A stretch of DNA of 64,000 nt from Stichopus chloronotus (GCA_021234535.1 CM037839.1:12711419-12775418); one strand, 5' to 3'. Counted from the first letter of the stretch, positions 48,901 to 60,345 are shown. A program made the numbers and translations. The notes: generated from the letters alone by a model not told the origin.

Positions 48901-51900
48901 AGGGATTATCACCGGTGACACAGTGATTATCCTTTAAAATCTACGTTTATTCCCTGCTTTTAAATATTTGAGAATCGCTCATTGACTTTTATTAATTATT
49001 TGAAAAGAAATTTAAAAGCACAGCAATACGCTGCATACAGTGTGTAAAAATTGCGGATGGTAGTACAGTAGCTGGATTTACTCGGATTTAATTCAGATTG
49101 TATACAAGCTTTTTGCAAGTCACTTCCCCCCAAGAAGCATATCGGGGCTCATCGATCCAACGTAAGCATAACACGAAAAAGGGACTCCCCCATCCCATCC
49201 CCGACCTTCCTGCACCGTGCACGTGGGAACCCATCAGTCCCTACACACAATGAGGTGGTGGCCTGGTGGCCAATATGAATGATTCAATATCCAAATGTTT
49301 GTATGAAACACAAAATACCACAATGTGATGAAACATGGTACAATGAAAAGCAGACTTACTTGCGACTTGCACTTCAACTTCAAACGGAGGATAAGACTCC
49401 ACCACAATTTCCTTATTTTAAGTCACCGTTCCAGTGGATGACTTGAGTATAAAGTAGACTTCCACCATGCATGTTTGTGCTATATATAGACACTACGTGT
49501 GAACCACGAGGTACTGATATAACCCATAAGCCTAAGATGTGGAAGTCGATCCACTGTTTCCTCTTTTTTGGTTGTCTTGCTTTGGAAAATACCTATCTTT
49601 TGTGCTTCTTATGTAAATAAATACACACAAAATTCACATCTTCCGAGTTTTTAGATTTATGTTTGTCCATTGAGAGTTCGGGATGAAGGGTTTACAACAT
49701 GCTTGACTTCCACCATGCATATACTGTGTGATTATATATAGACACTCATGTGTGCATCACGAGGTACTGATATACTGTAACACCATATGCTTGGGAAGTC
49801 AGAAGAAACCTGCTTCACCGTTTCTTCTTTTTTTGTATTGTCCTCTCTTGGTATGCACTAATTTTTTATGTCTTTCCATGTGCACTTTTGATGCAAATGA
49901 ATATGCACAAAATTCACACCTGCCGAGATTAAGATTGTTGCATTTGGGCATTGTGACTTCAGGATATCAGTTCCTCCATGGTAGTTTCCTGATTGAGCCT
50001 CAGCTACTCAAAAAAGTAATAAAGTGCCCATCGAATTCCTTACATACTGTACAAGAGGGGAGGGAAAGTGGCATGTGTCCTAAATAACTCTACCAATTTT
50101 ATCGACTTGACAGACTGCTGGGAGCAGTGTTCACATGTTCTTTCTTTACATTTCAAAAATGTTAAACTAGCGAGTGGGCGGTCCTTATGTTTAACTTCAA
50201 AAGTATATTCGTTTCTTATGTTATGTAGCCAATGGTTTTCGAGATTGCCTACTGGTCCAACAAGTGCCTGTCTCAGTTCCTCATGGTCCATGTATCCATT
50301 TTGGGGCACATTACACCTCACATAACTGCAGTTAATGTCATGTCCATCGAATTGTTTCCCATACAAATACTGACACACCCGACTCATTGCCTCATTGAAG
50401 ACAACTTCTGGTAAGTGCCGTTGCTTGCAAGGAGGCAGTGATTCACCTGGAACTTTGTCAGGAAGGGTTACTCCTGTCAATAACTTCTAAACAGGTGCCT
50501 TTGCATGTTCAATTGGGTTCATTGCAGAACCGACTGAAGTTAAAACCAAACTGTCCAGACCGCAGTCCTTCCACAATCTCATGCATGCTATTTGTGTTGA
50601 AGGATATGTAATGTTCCAATCAGGCCCACCATCTGCTATCAAAACGGCAAAACACTTGCCACGGCTTGCGTCATTCTTAAGTAGTGGTTTAGATCGTTCA
50701 CATGTGGTTCCATCATGACCTTTGCGAAAGGTTGCGCGCGCAAGACAATATTTACGGGCTCTGTCACAGGATATTCTTTGTGATCTCAGCGGATGGAGTC
50801 TTTTGTTATTGTTCCCCGATCTGCTTTTGGTTCAAGTTTCATATAATCACTCGGTATAATTAAATATCCAGGGCTTGGGAAGTCATGGTCACTATCCTCG
50901 CTTGGGTTGATACTTTAATTGATGGTATCTGGAGACAGCCAGAGTTCCTACTCTCAGTTTGTTCATGTTATCACAGCTGTACACGACACACTCAGATTTA
51001 AAATATGAACACATTTCTCTCATATACTTGACTGTGGTGTGGTGAACATGGTCATCATTGTTTTCCTCTCTAAAGTCATTGCGTTTTGAAGGAACTTTCG
51101 CCTCAATAAGTCCTTGGTATCGTTTTGATGCATTCCGACCTTCATGTGGTGACTTCATCCATTGTTGCACAGTGCTTTTACGTACTAACTCCGGTTTCCT
51201 TCAAAGCTGGAATGGCATAGCGCATATGGTCCACTATATCTTGAACTGACAACCCAGAACTCCGGGAGGTAAAGTCCCTTCGACGCTTGTCTGCCTGAAA
51301 ACCATTTTGCTGGATAAAACTAGAAGCCTTTTCGACGGCATCAGGGTATAAGGATGACAGAGAAGCCCTCCCACGCGGGCGCGTGGTCTCAGGTTCATGA
51401 TTCTCATCGTTGTCAAAAAGTCAAGAATCACAATCATTCGAAAGCTGGGGACTGTCCTCCTGAGATTCATCTACAAACATCCGTGAAATCCATGTTAAGT
51501 AGCAATAACTATGAGAAAATAAATATCCAATGACTTGAACAATTTTTGAACTGTATTGTTAGAAGAACTCAAGATGAGTGAAGCAGTTTTCAATTCTGTT
51601 CAGGAAATCGATCTATTGTGTCATCATACCAAGGTTTACTTTAGTACTGTATCATGTATATTTTGAATAGGCATTTTATCACGATGAATAGACTAGTCAA
51701 GGCGCATCTTACTTTCTGTGGAAGGAATGAAAGGAAAGCTTTGATCAAATCTGTTCATAAACTTACCCATCGAAAGCCTTGTCCCAAACTTGTCCCTCAC
51801 ATGGAGGGCCCTAACCACAACGTTAATCTTCCAGCCACCTTTTGAAATGGTTCATTGGGGTCATTGAATAATTAGAATAGAATTTCCTAATTAGATTTGA

Positions 51901-54900
51901 GTATGCCAAAAGTTGTCAAGTTTGGAATGCTGCAAAAGAAACACAAGATATCATCTCAGAACTACTGCAATGCTCACACTCCTAATAATGATAAAATATG
52001 GAGGCAAATTTTTTTAGTTATGCTCATTTTTCTTTACACCATAATTCTTCTTAGATAAGAAGAGGGCAGCCACCTCTGACGTCATTGGTGACGCGAGGGA
52101 CGTCCTCTGTGAAGGAAACTCTGCTGACTTAGAATTACAAACTCCAAAGAGGCAGTGTGAGTCAGTTGCGCTTTATAGAGACCAGATGGAGAGAATAAAT
52201 AATGAGAGGGAGAGAATGTCCAGAGGGGCTGACAGGATGGCAGATGAGGCGAATAGGTTGGCAAGGGAAGCTGATCGATTGGCGAAGGAGGCACATCGAG
52301 TAACAGAAGGTGTGGGGAGATTGGAAAAGTCAGTTGTGTGGGTAACTTCTGAGTCACAAAGAAATGCAAAAAGAGGGGAGGGCACGGAAGAAAAAGTAGA
52401 CGCTATGTTTAATATGCTGGAGGGACTCGTAGACGTTATTCACCAACGTGCTTCGAGAGCGACTCCCACAACACCGCCGAGTGCTTCTCCTTTCCGCATT
52501 AACACGACCCCACCAGTTGCTCAAACACCATCTGGCCGTAAGCGGTGTCCCATAGCAAGACAAAACGAAAGTAATGCTGTGTTCATTGGGGACGAGGACC
52601 AGTTTGAAATTCCATACTCCAAATACATTAGTATTTGTGAAAAGTCTAAGGACGGGTCAGATTTTGCCACTCGACTTTTTGAACATTTTTATCCTGGAGA
52701 TGAACTCAGACACTACAATTACTTTGGTAACATAGAAGGCAAAAGAGCGCTAGTAGAATCAAAAGAGTTCGGGCCCATTATTTAGCAGACGGAAAAGGAG
52801 TTCCCTGGATTCAGATCTTCAAATGAAAAAGACAGACTATTTCGTAATAAGTTAAATAACAAATGCCGTAAAATTGCATTCTCTTGGGTGAGGAAAGTCA
52901 CTGTCCAATGAATATGTACACTTACATATCGGTTGGTAGTCGTTTCTTCTGTTCGTATTAGTGCCTGTAATTATGCCTACGTGTGAACGGTGTAATTGTA
53001 TGTCCATGTGGTTATGCAATTTTTACTAGGATCATATTCATTTATGTTGTTGTTTGTTTGTTCGTTTGTTTTTTCGTCTGGCCACGAGGCTCGTGCGCAT
53101 GGGCTCATGCTGGAAGTTCGTTCGGTTACATCAGTGCCTGTTATTATAGACAGCGCCAATATGTGGCCAAGTTCTGTTCACTCTGATTATGTAATCTCAT
53201 ATTCAAGTTGATGCTGTAGATTGTTTATCGTGTTTGTTATATTGAAGATTAAGATTGGTAGAAACAGGGAGTTGTTGTAGTATGCTTGAGTCGTTCATTG
53301 TTTTATGTTTTCACGTACCTGTAATCTATACTTGGACAGTAGTTCGAGAATATATGCTAAACTGCCAATGCCGTAGAGGGAGACAGGAAGGGTTTTGTGG
53401 GTGGGGCGGTGATAGGGTTTTGGTGGTGGGTGGGGCAGGTAGTCCATCTATCGATAAAGATGACAGTGGGTTAGACAAGTTTTCCATGAAATGCCATTTA
53501 TTGTGTACTCAGCATGTCGCCTGTGTATTCAGTGTTAGTTGTGTTGTTCATGTTTTAATGCAGTATTACCTAAAAGTAACAAAATATGAAGAACGCGATT
53601 GTGTTCATGTTTTCTTTTTGTCAATTTGCCGAATGTGACAATCTTTTAATGGGTGGAGCCAGAATTTGCCAAACAATGGAGGGGGGTAGCTCACCGACAA
53701 AGGCGATGAGTTACGAATAAATTAAAATAATACATTAATTTTAAAACACAAAATTGCTCATAACTTGAAAATGGAAGAACATACAGACTTTTTCCTTCAT
53801 TAACGGGATTTCAAAAAGTACGATCTTTCATTCTGTGTAACTTCTGTGTTAATCGGAGTTTGTCCAACGGAGTTACGATGATATGTACCAGTTCCACGAA
53901 ATTCTGGTACAGCACTTTTCCGATGTAATATATATTTGGTTGGGATTGTCCTTAAGGGTTCATTCCGGGGACAGGGAATAATTTATCCAGCGTAGGGGAT
54001 ATTATGATGAATGGGGATGAATGGGGAACATGGTGTAACAAAGACCGATCAGCAGCAGTTCAGCTAGTATATAAATACCACTGACTTTGTGCTCAACTAA
54101 GAAGCAATTTTCAAACATTGAAATTTCAGTTAGTGTAATTTCCAAGCAACCGGAATTTCACATCAGGCGTAGCACCTATGGCCTACAAGCGATAGTAAAT
54201 ATATCCCTCAAAAAGGAAAGTGTTCTGAATAAGACAAGAGGTGGGTGCAGAAAAATAGTCTCCTGTACCTTCGTGTTTTTGTTGCTCCATATCAAGACTA
54301 GGCCTACAGGGCGGCGGCTACACAAAACGGTATTATACTGTAAGGCCAAGTAAAAAACAGTTTCTCATATCCGCCCGCAAGAATTTTTCCTCTCGCAGGA
54401 TTTTGTTTTTTACTCTCTAAAGGATTTTCGGAAAATGTCATGTCCAACCATGGAAATCATCTTTCCAAGTCGTTAGCAAGGTCTTTGCAAAATGGTCTGC
54501 ACTCATTAATACAGTGATGAAGTATGAAAGGCAAAACCAAAAAAAAAAACATTTTCTAAGCTGCCAACTGGCCTCCCAGGTTCCTGCTGTAATAAAAAGG
54601 GGCCTGCACGCCCACATTTTTTGAAAAGTGCCACGAGAAAAATATTTTTTTTTTTGAAGGAAAAACTTTATTTCCATCCTGAACATATAAACATATGTAC
54701 ACATAAATAAAACTATATTAAATATGATATTTACAGTATTTATAGCCTAATTAGTATACCTTATTAATAGCCTAATTAATGTTACCCTTCTATTTAAATT
54801 ATACTTCATTTAGTATACGTCACATTTGTCTTTTGATGACGATGTTCCTTCATTAATTTGTACGAGAAAAATATTTTTCTTTCTTAAAACACCACTGGGA

Positions 54901-57900
54901 CATTTGCGACATTAGTACAGCATGCCATCCAAGGGGTAAAAAATGACCATTGTCTGCTGGCAATCGAATCGAACGATATACAAACCTGGTCAGTAACGTT
55001 AAGTCTGGTCTGGTCTGTTTGGTATGCGTGATTTTACCATTGTATCAAATGCAAAATGCCTTTTTATCAACCATAAGACTAATCGATTTACGGATAACTT
55101 ACATTTATGATTTTTCTACGTAGGATTTAATTTTTTTGTCAGTGTCCTCCAAAACAGACGAAGTTATGCCAGCCTGTATGCAGCTTTTTTGGTTGGGGGG
55201 GTTGTTCGATTTTACCACAAGTGGAACATTTTCCCGATAACAATGACCAACAACTTAAAACTCATTATATATATGTTGCTAACGTAGGCCTTCTGTCATA
55301 GGCTGAGCGGAACTCCAGATCTTGTGGGGAGGGGTTGGTCCGAACCCCCTGAACCCCCTTCGATACGGGCCTGTTATGTTTCTGCAACAAAACCTGAACC
55401 CAACGAAATTTCAACTAGCATAATGTTAGGTCTAGCCTACTATGGAGGGTAGACTGTTGGGTTCTTTCTGAAAAATCTTCTACAGTGTATGTACATATCC
55501 CTAGTGTGTAGACTGTCTTCACTGTGCTTCTGCGTTGCTTTCCTAGTGATTTATTGATTTCCGTTTCAAACAGTTAGTCCTTCACACTTTTTGAATAAAA
55601 CCCACAAGGCAAAACAATGTAAATCCTTTCATTGTTACCAATCCGTTACTGCCGAAGTCACAGAACCTAAGTGGATTACTGAACAATAGTGGGAAGTTCA
55701 TGAGTATTTAACTGAACCCATTTGAACATGGATGAACAGTAGAACGGTCTTGAATGCATGGATGCAGAAGAAGGAGTTTGAACTCGTTCAAATGATTATT
55801 TTTGATGTCTTCCCTTAGAAAAACAAACAAAGATGATTGAATTACTGCCTTTTGTGCAAACATGTTTGCAAATAGAACAAAGAAAGCAATTTCCATAGTT
55901 GTATAGAATCTTATCTCTGTCTGTTCTATCATCGTCTCTCTTCCATGGTGCATGTTATCATACTCATGAACGCTTGATTGCACACACCACTGCCATTTAA
56001 GGATGGAAATATTTCAATTGGAATTATTCAGAACAAGAAAATTGCACAAGTGCAGCACAGATAGCCACTCAAGCAGTTGTGAAAATTTTGATAAATCAGC
56101 CTGAAATTGTAATTTTGCATGATACCACCTGTGAGAAAGTTCTCTTTGATGACAACACTGTATCATGGTAGGACAGCAAATATACCAACTGTCTAGAATA
56201 AGCGAAGTACTGTACTAAGTTTGTAATTAGATCAGCATTAATACCAGGGCTGGATGACATGAGACCGATCTCGGTCTCGACACCAGTTAAGTTGAAAATA
56301 GCACAGATTTCAACACGAAATGTTAAATGCAGCATCCATTCTGTATGCAGTGCTGCACAGGCCCGGTGATCTTTTGTTTTGTTAAATCTACTTATTGTTT
56401 GGATCCTCGGAGTGATGGTCATCTTTAACATAAGGGAAGGAAATAAAGGTTAGCACACTTAGCATAACTTTAAGACTTTTATCATTGTTCTCTTCTCCTT
56501 TCACTCAAAACAAGTTCAATTTACACAGGGAGTCGTGGACTCGGACTCGGGCCTAAGGACTTGGGCACCAGGGACTCGGACTCTGATACTTGGGACTTGG
56601 ACTCTGATCGGGTGGACTCGACTCCAGCCCTGATTAATACTATAAATACTACTTCGTTCGTATTAGAGCAATTAAGCGCGGGCCACACTTCAGTGATTTC
56701 GGATCGGATTGCTATCCAATTTTTTAAAAATTTTAGTCAGAATCTGCTCCATCTCTGGGAGGGAAAGAATAAAAAATTTGCCACTCTGTTAAGTATATGA
56801 TTTGTATTGCATGACTATGAAGAAGAAATGTATACTAATTATTTTGTGACGGTATGTCGATAAACACCTTCCTTTTTTTTTTATCAGACACGGATAGTCT
56901 GCCGATAAAAGCTGTCTGTCGGTGTGATGTCAAGAAATAATTAGATAACATTTCATTTATGCAGTCCTCTGCTATAGATCAAGTATTTACACACATTGGC
57001 AAATGGTTGGTTCCCTCAGACCAGTGATGGAGAAAATTCTAACTGGTACAGTATTGATTTAACAGTGCAAGTAATGTCTGCCCATATGTGCATGGTGTGT
57101 AATGTAGTCCACACAGCAAGTGTTGTCCACGACCTAACCAATTACTTGCCTTCTTTTATACTTCCAGATGAAATTATTATCAAGATTGAAGAACCAATGG
57201 AAGTTGTTCCAATGGAAGATATTTCCATGAAAGAAACAACATCCTTAGCCACAGGTACTGTATATAATTTCTAAGGATTATTGTATTAAAAACAATTACT
57301 ATATTAAAACCAATACTATGTATACAGAAATGCAAATCTGTGATTTATATAGAAAGACTCTCCTATCTGCATACAAGTTTTGTGTTTATTCTTGGTGTCA
57401 AGGATTACTAAAAATAGAGTGCTGTTGACATTTAATCTGTGGTACATCAGAGGGTGCAGCAACAGGCACATGCCCCTTTTAACGCCATCTAACAAAAGTT
57501 TTAAAATGAGAAAAAAAGAGGAAGAAAGGAAAAGAGAAGAAAGCCAGTATGATTTATGAGGACACTCAGGTTCAGTCATTGATTTCTCAAGTGTAGTATT
57601 GTGCAATGTTACTCACATTTTCTCAAAAGGGTGTGGGGACACCCTTTACCTTAGTCTCTTCCCCCAGTACTTGTTTCATCTGCTCCCTTACCATTGCTCA
57701 TAAGGTTTTCTACAGAGGAAAGTCATTTGAAAAAATAAATTTGATTGTATCCACACAAGTGCACAAGGAGGGTTGCATACATTGGGTGTGTGTCATTTCA
57801 TCTCACATCACATAAGCCTACGATATTTGCATATTGTATTTTTATTTAAGAAAGAGTTTGCAAAGGAAGTAAATTATCCTCTGAAATAAGCGCATACAAA

Positions 57901-60140
57901 GCAAAGTATCAGTTTTAACAATTCTGCTTGATTACTTATTGACAAGAAATAAAGCAGAATGGCTGAGAAAAAACAACGAAGATGGAACTTTAAAAGAAAA
58001 AAGGGTTTTTGAAAAGCACTTTCTAAGTACGTACTGCAATCGATTACCCAGTGGCAAGGAAATGGATGAAGTTTTTTTTCTTCACTCTGGTTTGATTGCA
58101 CCAGTACTGACACTAAAATTTATCATTGGTATTATATATGTATGCTGGCATATGAAGTGAATTTCAGTTTCTTGCAAATAAAGATTGATTACCGCTGTCA
58201 AATATTAGGAAATCTTTGAAGAAATCTCTGATATCTACTTCACATGTTTCTACATTTTCCTGCTTTCTCCAGAATCTCTTTATGCGCCCGAAAATACAGA
58301 TACCTCATACCTCCAGGGACAGCACCACCAATGTGAAGACCAATGGAAAGAACCAGATCAGAGCTACTCTAGTCATCAGTTGATCTGCTTAGAGGATGGA
58401 CAAAATGAGGATGGAGCTAGTGAGGATGTCAAACTGCAACTTGGTCAAAATTCAGAAAGTTTAAATCAACAGGAAAGCACACTTGTAGAAGGGAAGCTGT
58501 TTAAATGCAATTGTTATGAAGAAACATTTTTACAGCAGAGCATGTTACAAGATCATCAAAGAGGACATAGTGAGAGTAGGCCTTACAAGTGTAGCTTTTG
58601 TGAGAAGTCTTTCAATCAAGAAGAGATGAACACTCATGAACAAATGCATATCAGAGAATACCCCTGTGGACACAGTTATCCTGAGAAAGCAGTTACAAAA
58701 AAAGAGCAGTCAATTCATCTTGAAGAAACTCAGACAAGAGACAAGCCTCAGTCTTGTAGCTACTGTAAGAATGCATCTACATCATGTGAATTTCATTTGG
58801 AGAAGCCTGAGCAAACACATACAGGAGAGAAACCATATTCTTGTAACTGTAAAAAAGAATTCGAGGGTAAAGAATTATTGAAACGACATGAACAAACTCA
58901 CACCAGCAAGAAATCTTATCAGTGCCTGCAATGTAGTAAAGCATTTTCAAGAACATCTGGAGTGAAAAGACATGAAAGGATACATTCAGGAGAGAAACGT
59001 TTTCAGTGTGACTACTGTGGGAAAGCATTTACACGGAAATGGGATTTGAAGACGCACGAAAGAATACACACAGGGGAGAAGCCATTTCAGTGTGATTACT
59101 GTGGGAAAGCATATACACAGAAAGGAAGTTTGAAATGTCATGTAAGAAGACATACAGGAGAAAGGCCTTGTCGGTGTGATTACTGTGGGAAAGCATTCAC
59201 ACAGAAAGGGCATTTGAAAAGTCATTTGAGAATACACACTGGGGAGAAGCCATTTCAGTGTGATTTCTGTGGGAAAGCATTTACACAGAAAGGGGATTTG
59301 AAGACACATGAAAAAATACACACAGGGGAGAAGCCATTTCAGTGTAATTACTGTGGGAAAGCATTTAAACAGAAATGGGATTTGAAGACACATGAAAGAA
59401 TACACACAGGGGAGAAGCCTTTTCAATGTGATTACTGTCAGAAAGCATTCACAAAGAAAGGGGATTTAAAATATCATTTGAGAATACATACAGGGGAGAA
59501 GCCATTTCAATGTGATCACTGTGAGAAAACATTCACAAAGAAATGGGATTTGAAGTATCATTCAAAAGTACACACAGGGGAGAGGCCATTTCAGTGTGAT
59601 TCCTGTGGGAAAACATTTACACAGAGAGGGAGTTTGAAATGTCATGAAAGAATACATACAGGTGAAAAGCCCTTTTCGTGTGATTACTGTGGGAAAGCAT
59701 TTAGACGGAAAGGAGTTTTGAAAACTCATGAAAGAATACACACAGGGGAGAAGCCTTTTCAGTGTGATTACTGTGGAAAAGCATTTCTACAGAAAGTGCA
59801 TTTGAGATCTCATGAAAAAATACACACAGGAGAAAAACTTTTTCAGTGTGGTTACTGTGGGAAAGCATATACACAGAAAACACATTTGAGGTATCATGAA
59901 ATAACACACACAGGGGAGAGACCTTTTCCATGTGGTTTTTGTGAGAAAGCATTCAAACAGAAATCGGATTTGAGAGATCATGAAAGAACACATACGGGAG
60001 AGAAGCCTTGCCAGTGCTACCACTGTGGAAAGACATTTTCATCAAGATCCTTTTTGAAAAGGCACGAAAGAATTCACACAGATGAAAAGTCTTGTAAACA
60101 AACACACACTACAGAGAAAGTTTTTCAGTGCCACGTGTGA
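45872..60140 (+). CDS. C2H2 zinc-finger protein gene B (paralogue of gene A; first exon not found)
   Basis: Predicted DNA-binding poly-zinc-finger protein, paralogous to gene A but on the opposite strand and transcribed away from it. Recognised coding exons are 45872-45955, 46734-46817, 57168-57254 and 58273-60140, all in phase 1. An initiating exon of about 61 bases would be expected upstream, between 30 and 45.8 kb, but no sequence like gene A exon 1 was recognised there. The intron between the second and third exons is 10.35 kb against 1.66 kb in gene A, because it has gained repeats, a transposase relic and a BEN-like exon. The gene may be functional; the damaged first finger and the truncated 3' end are signs of decay. 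Confidence 0.78.
46734..46817 (+). CDS. gene B short acidic exon (counterpart of A exon 3)
   Basis: This 84-bp phase 1-1 exon lies between a ttacag acceptor and a gtaaag donor. It encodes DSGVVIKEEYCEDGWEEDD and a PSPAS-type end. It is the best conserved of the small exons between the two genes. IKEE fits the SUMO consensus and is followed by acidic residues. Confidence 0.8.
47040..47390 (+). repeat. dispersed repeat family B, copy in gene B intron
   Basis: It shares CAAGTTTCACAGCCAATAGTTACGAAAA, 'TACTCACCCACTGG', 'GTAACACGTGAGGAGCATCTTAGTTTG' and 'AACTTGACAGG' blocks with 12640-12910 and 15740-16050. Confidence 0.55.
47885..48610 (+). repeat. direct duplication, copy 2
   Basis: The partner of 40600-41340 (see that entry). 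This copy lies inside the long gene B intron, whereas copy 1 is upstream of the gene. Confidence 0.7.
49460..49985 (+). repeat. two-unit diverged tandem duplication, about 240-bp period
   Basis: Both units contain ACTTCCACCATGCAT, 'ATATATAGACACT', 'CACGAGGTACTGATAT' and 'CACAAAATTCACA', at about 49468 and 49706. They may form one end of the element that contains the transposase relic just downstream. Confidence 0.65.
50040..51480 (-). pseudogene. broken DDE-type transposase-like gene (in gene B intron)
   Basis: Minus-strand frames join into one protein-like sequence. An Arg-rich start with DKRRRDFTSRSSG is followed by KRYQGLIEAKVPSKRNDFRE, VYSCDNMNKLRVGTLAVSRY, SDHDFPSPGYLIIPSDYM, KCFAVLIADGGPDWN and NPIEH, and then a Cys/His-containing carboxy end (CKERTCEHC). 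The three acidic positions (Asp in SCDNMN, Asp in ADGGPD, Glu in NPIE) are arranged like a DDE triad. This type of protein recurs in invertebrate genomes without an agreed name. Breaks include an in-frame stop near 51415, a frameshift near 51180, shifts near 50900 and 50795, and a stop near 50490. The assignment to a DDE fold is inference. Confidence 0.62.
52055..52911 (+). pseudogene. BEN-like domain terminal exon with coiled coil and an in-frame stop
   Basis: A strong pyrimidine-rich acceptor (ttcttcttag) opens a phase-1 frame that runs through a helical stretch, RMADEANRLAREADRLAKEA, likely a coiled coil. A Pro/Thr-rich linker follows, then a segment with IPYSKYISICEKS, FATRLFEHFYPGDELRHYNY and GKRAL, resembling the BEN domain of DNA- and protein-binding chromatin factors. 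A TAG at 52783-52785 interrupts the frame at FGPII. The same frame then continues for 41 more codons (QTEKEFPGF to KVTVQ) to TGA at 52909, covering what looks like the end of the domain. No other exons were found nearby. Confidence 0.55.
52920..56230. other. gene B intron, remaining stretch
   Basis: No gene is recognised. There are A/T runs near 54539-54550 and 54645-54656 and a short AT-rich segment at 54700-54830 with repeated 'ATAGCCTAATTA'. Confidence 0.35.
56245..56632. mobile_element. hAT-type MITE with perfect 8-bp target duplication
   Basis: A 388-bp element with inverted ends CAGGGCTGGA and its complement TCCAGCCCTG. It is flanked on both sides by ATTAATAC (56237-56244 and 56633-56640). 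An 8-bp duplication and CAGGG ends are hallmarks of hAT transposons. The right part, about 56530-56625, is a minisatellite-like run of GGACTCGGACTC and variants. There is no coding capacity. Confidence 0.85.
57168..57254 (+). CDS. gene B IKIEEP exon (counterpart of A exon 4)
   Basis: This 87-bp exon follows cttccag and precedes gtactg. It encodes DEIIIKIEEPMEVVPMEDIS followed by MKETTSLAT. The first ten residues are identical to gene A exon 4, whereas the flanking intron sequence is not obviously alike. That pattern argues for purifying selection on the peptide. Confidence 0.83.
57255..58272. other. gene B last intron
   Basis: A 1.02-kb intron between the IKIEEP exon and the zinc-finger exon; the matching intron of gene A is 4.2 kb. 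No repeat was recognised. Confidence 0.6.
58273..60140 (+). CDS. gene B terminal exon: acidic leader and about 15 C2H2 zinc fingers
   Basis: The exon begins after tttctccag and continues without a stop through ESLYAPENTDTSYLQGQ, matching gene A. The first ATG of the continuous frame, at 58380, is therefore internal. The leader has a shorter acidic repeat than gene A. The first finger has lost a Cys (C-x-C followed by Tyr), the CGHSY relic is shared with A, and two further early fingers are degenerate. Then come 14 near-uniform C-x2-C-x12-H-x3-H fingers with TGEKP linkers. Their helices are variants of one theme such as QKGDLKT, QKWDLKT and KKGDLKY. The frame stops within a finger at a TGA that occupies the second Cys position. 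The homogeneity suggests recent internal duplication or gene conversion of the 84-bp finger unit. Confidence 0.92.
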
Positions 60141-60345
60141 GGGAAATGTCTTGCAAAAATTATCTTTATTGAGACAAGATGAAAGGACACTCACTGGAGA
60201 GTTGAAGCTACTGTAACAGAGCAGATCAGAAGATACGAACATATACTGGAGAGAAACCTTGCCAGTGTAGTTCCTGCAAGAAAGCATTTCCAGAAAATCT
60301 CAATTTAAAAGACATGAAGGGATACTCTCAAAGAAACCTTTTTCA
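60141..60345 (+). pseudogene. decayed zinc fingers beyond the gene B stop codon
   Basis: Directly after the TGA the sequence still resembles zinc-finger coding DNA in broken frames. With a one-base shift it reads LQKLSLLRQDERTLTGE, a finger half in which the first His is Gln. From about 60248, another frame reads TGEKPCQCSSCKKAFPEN, the start of a further finger without its His pair. The array was therefore once longer by at least two fingers. This stretch probably now forms the start of the 3' UTR. Confidence 0.75.

Noticed and set aside
58986..60023. Open frames on the minus strand opposite the gene B finger exon.
   Set aside because: The same antisense effect of the finger repeat, with no independent coding evidence.
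58900..60080. Regular repeat spacing that could suggest a CRISPR-like array.
   Set aside because: The 84-bp period is the zinc-finger coding unit with no spacers; the sequence is eukaryotic.
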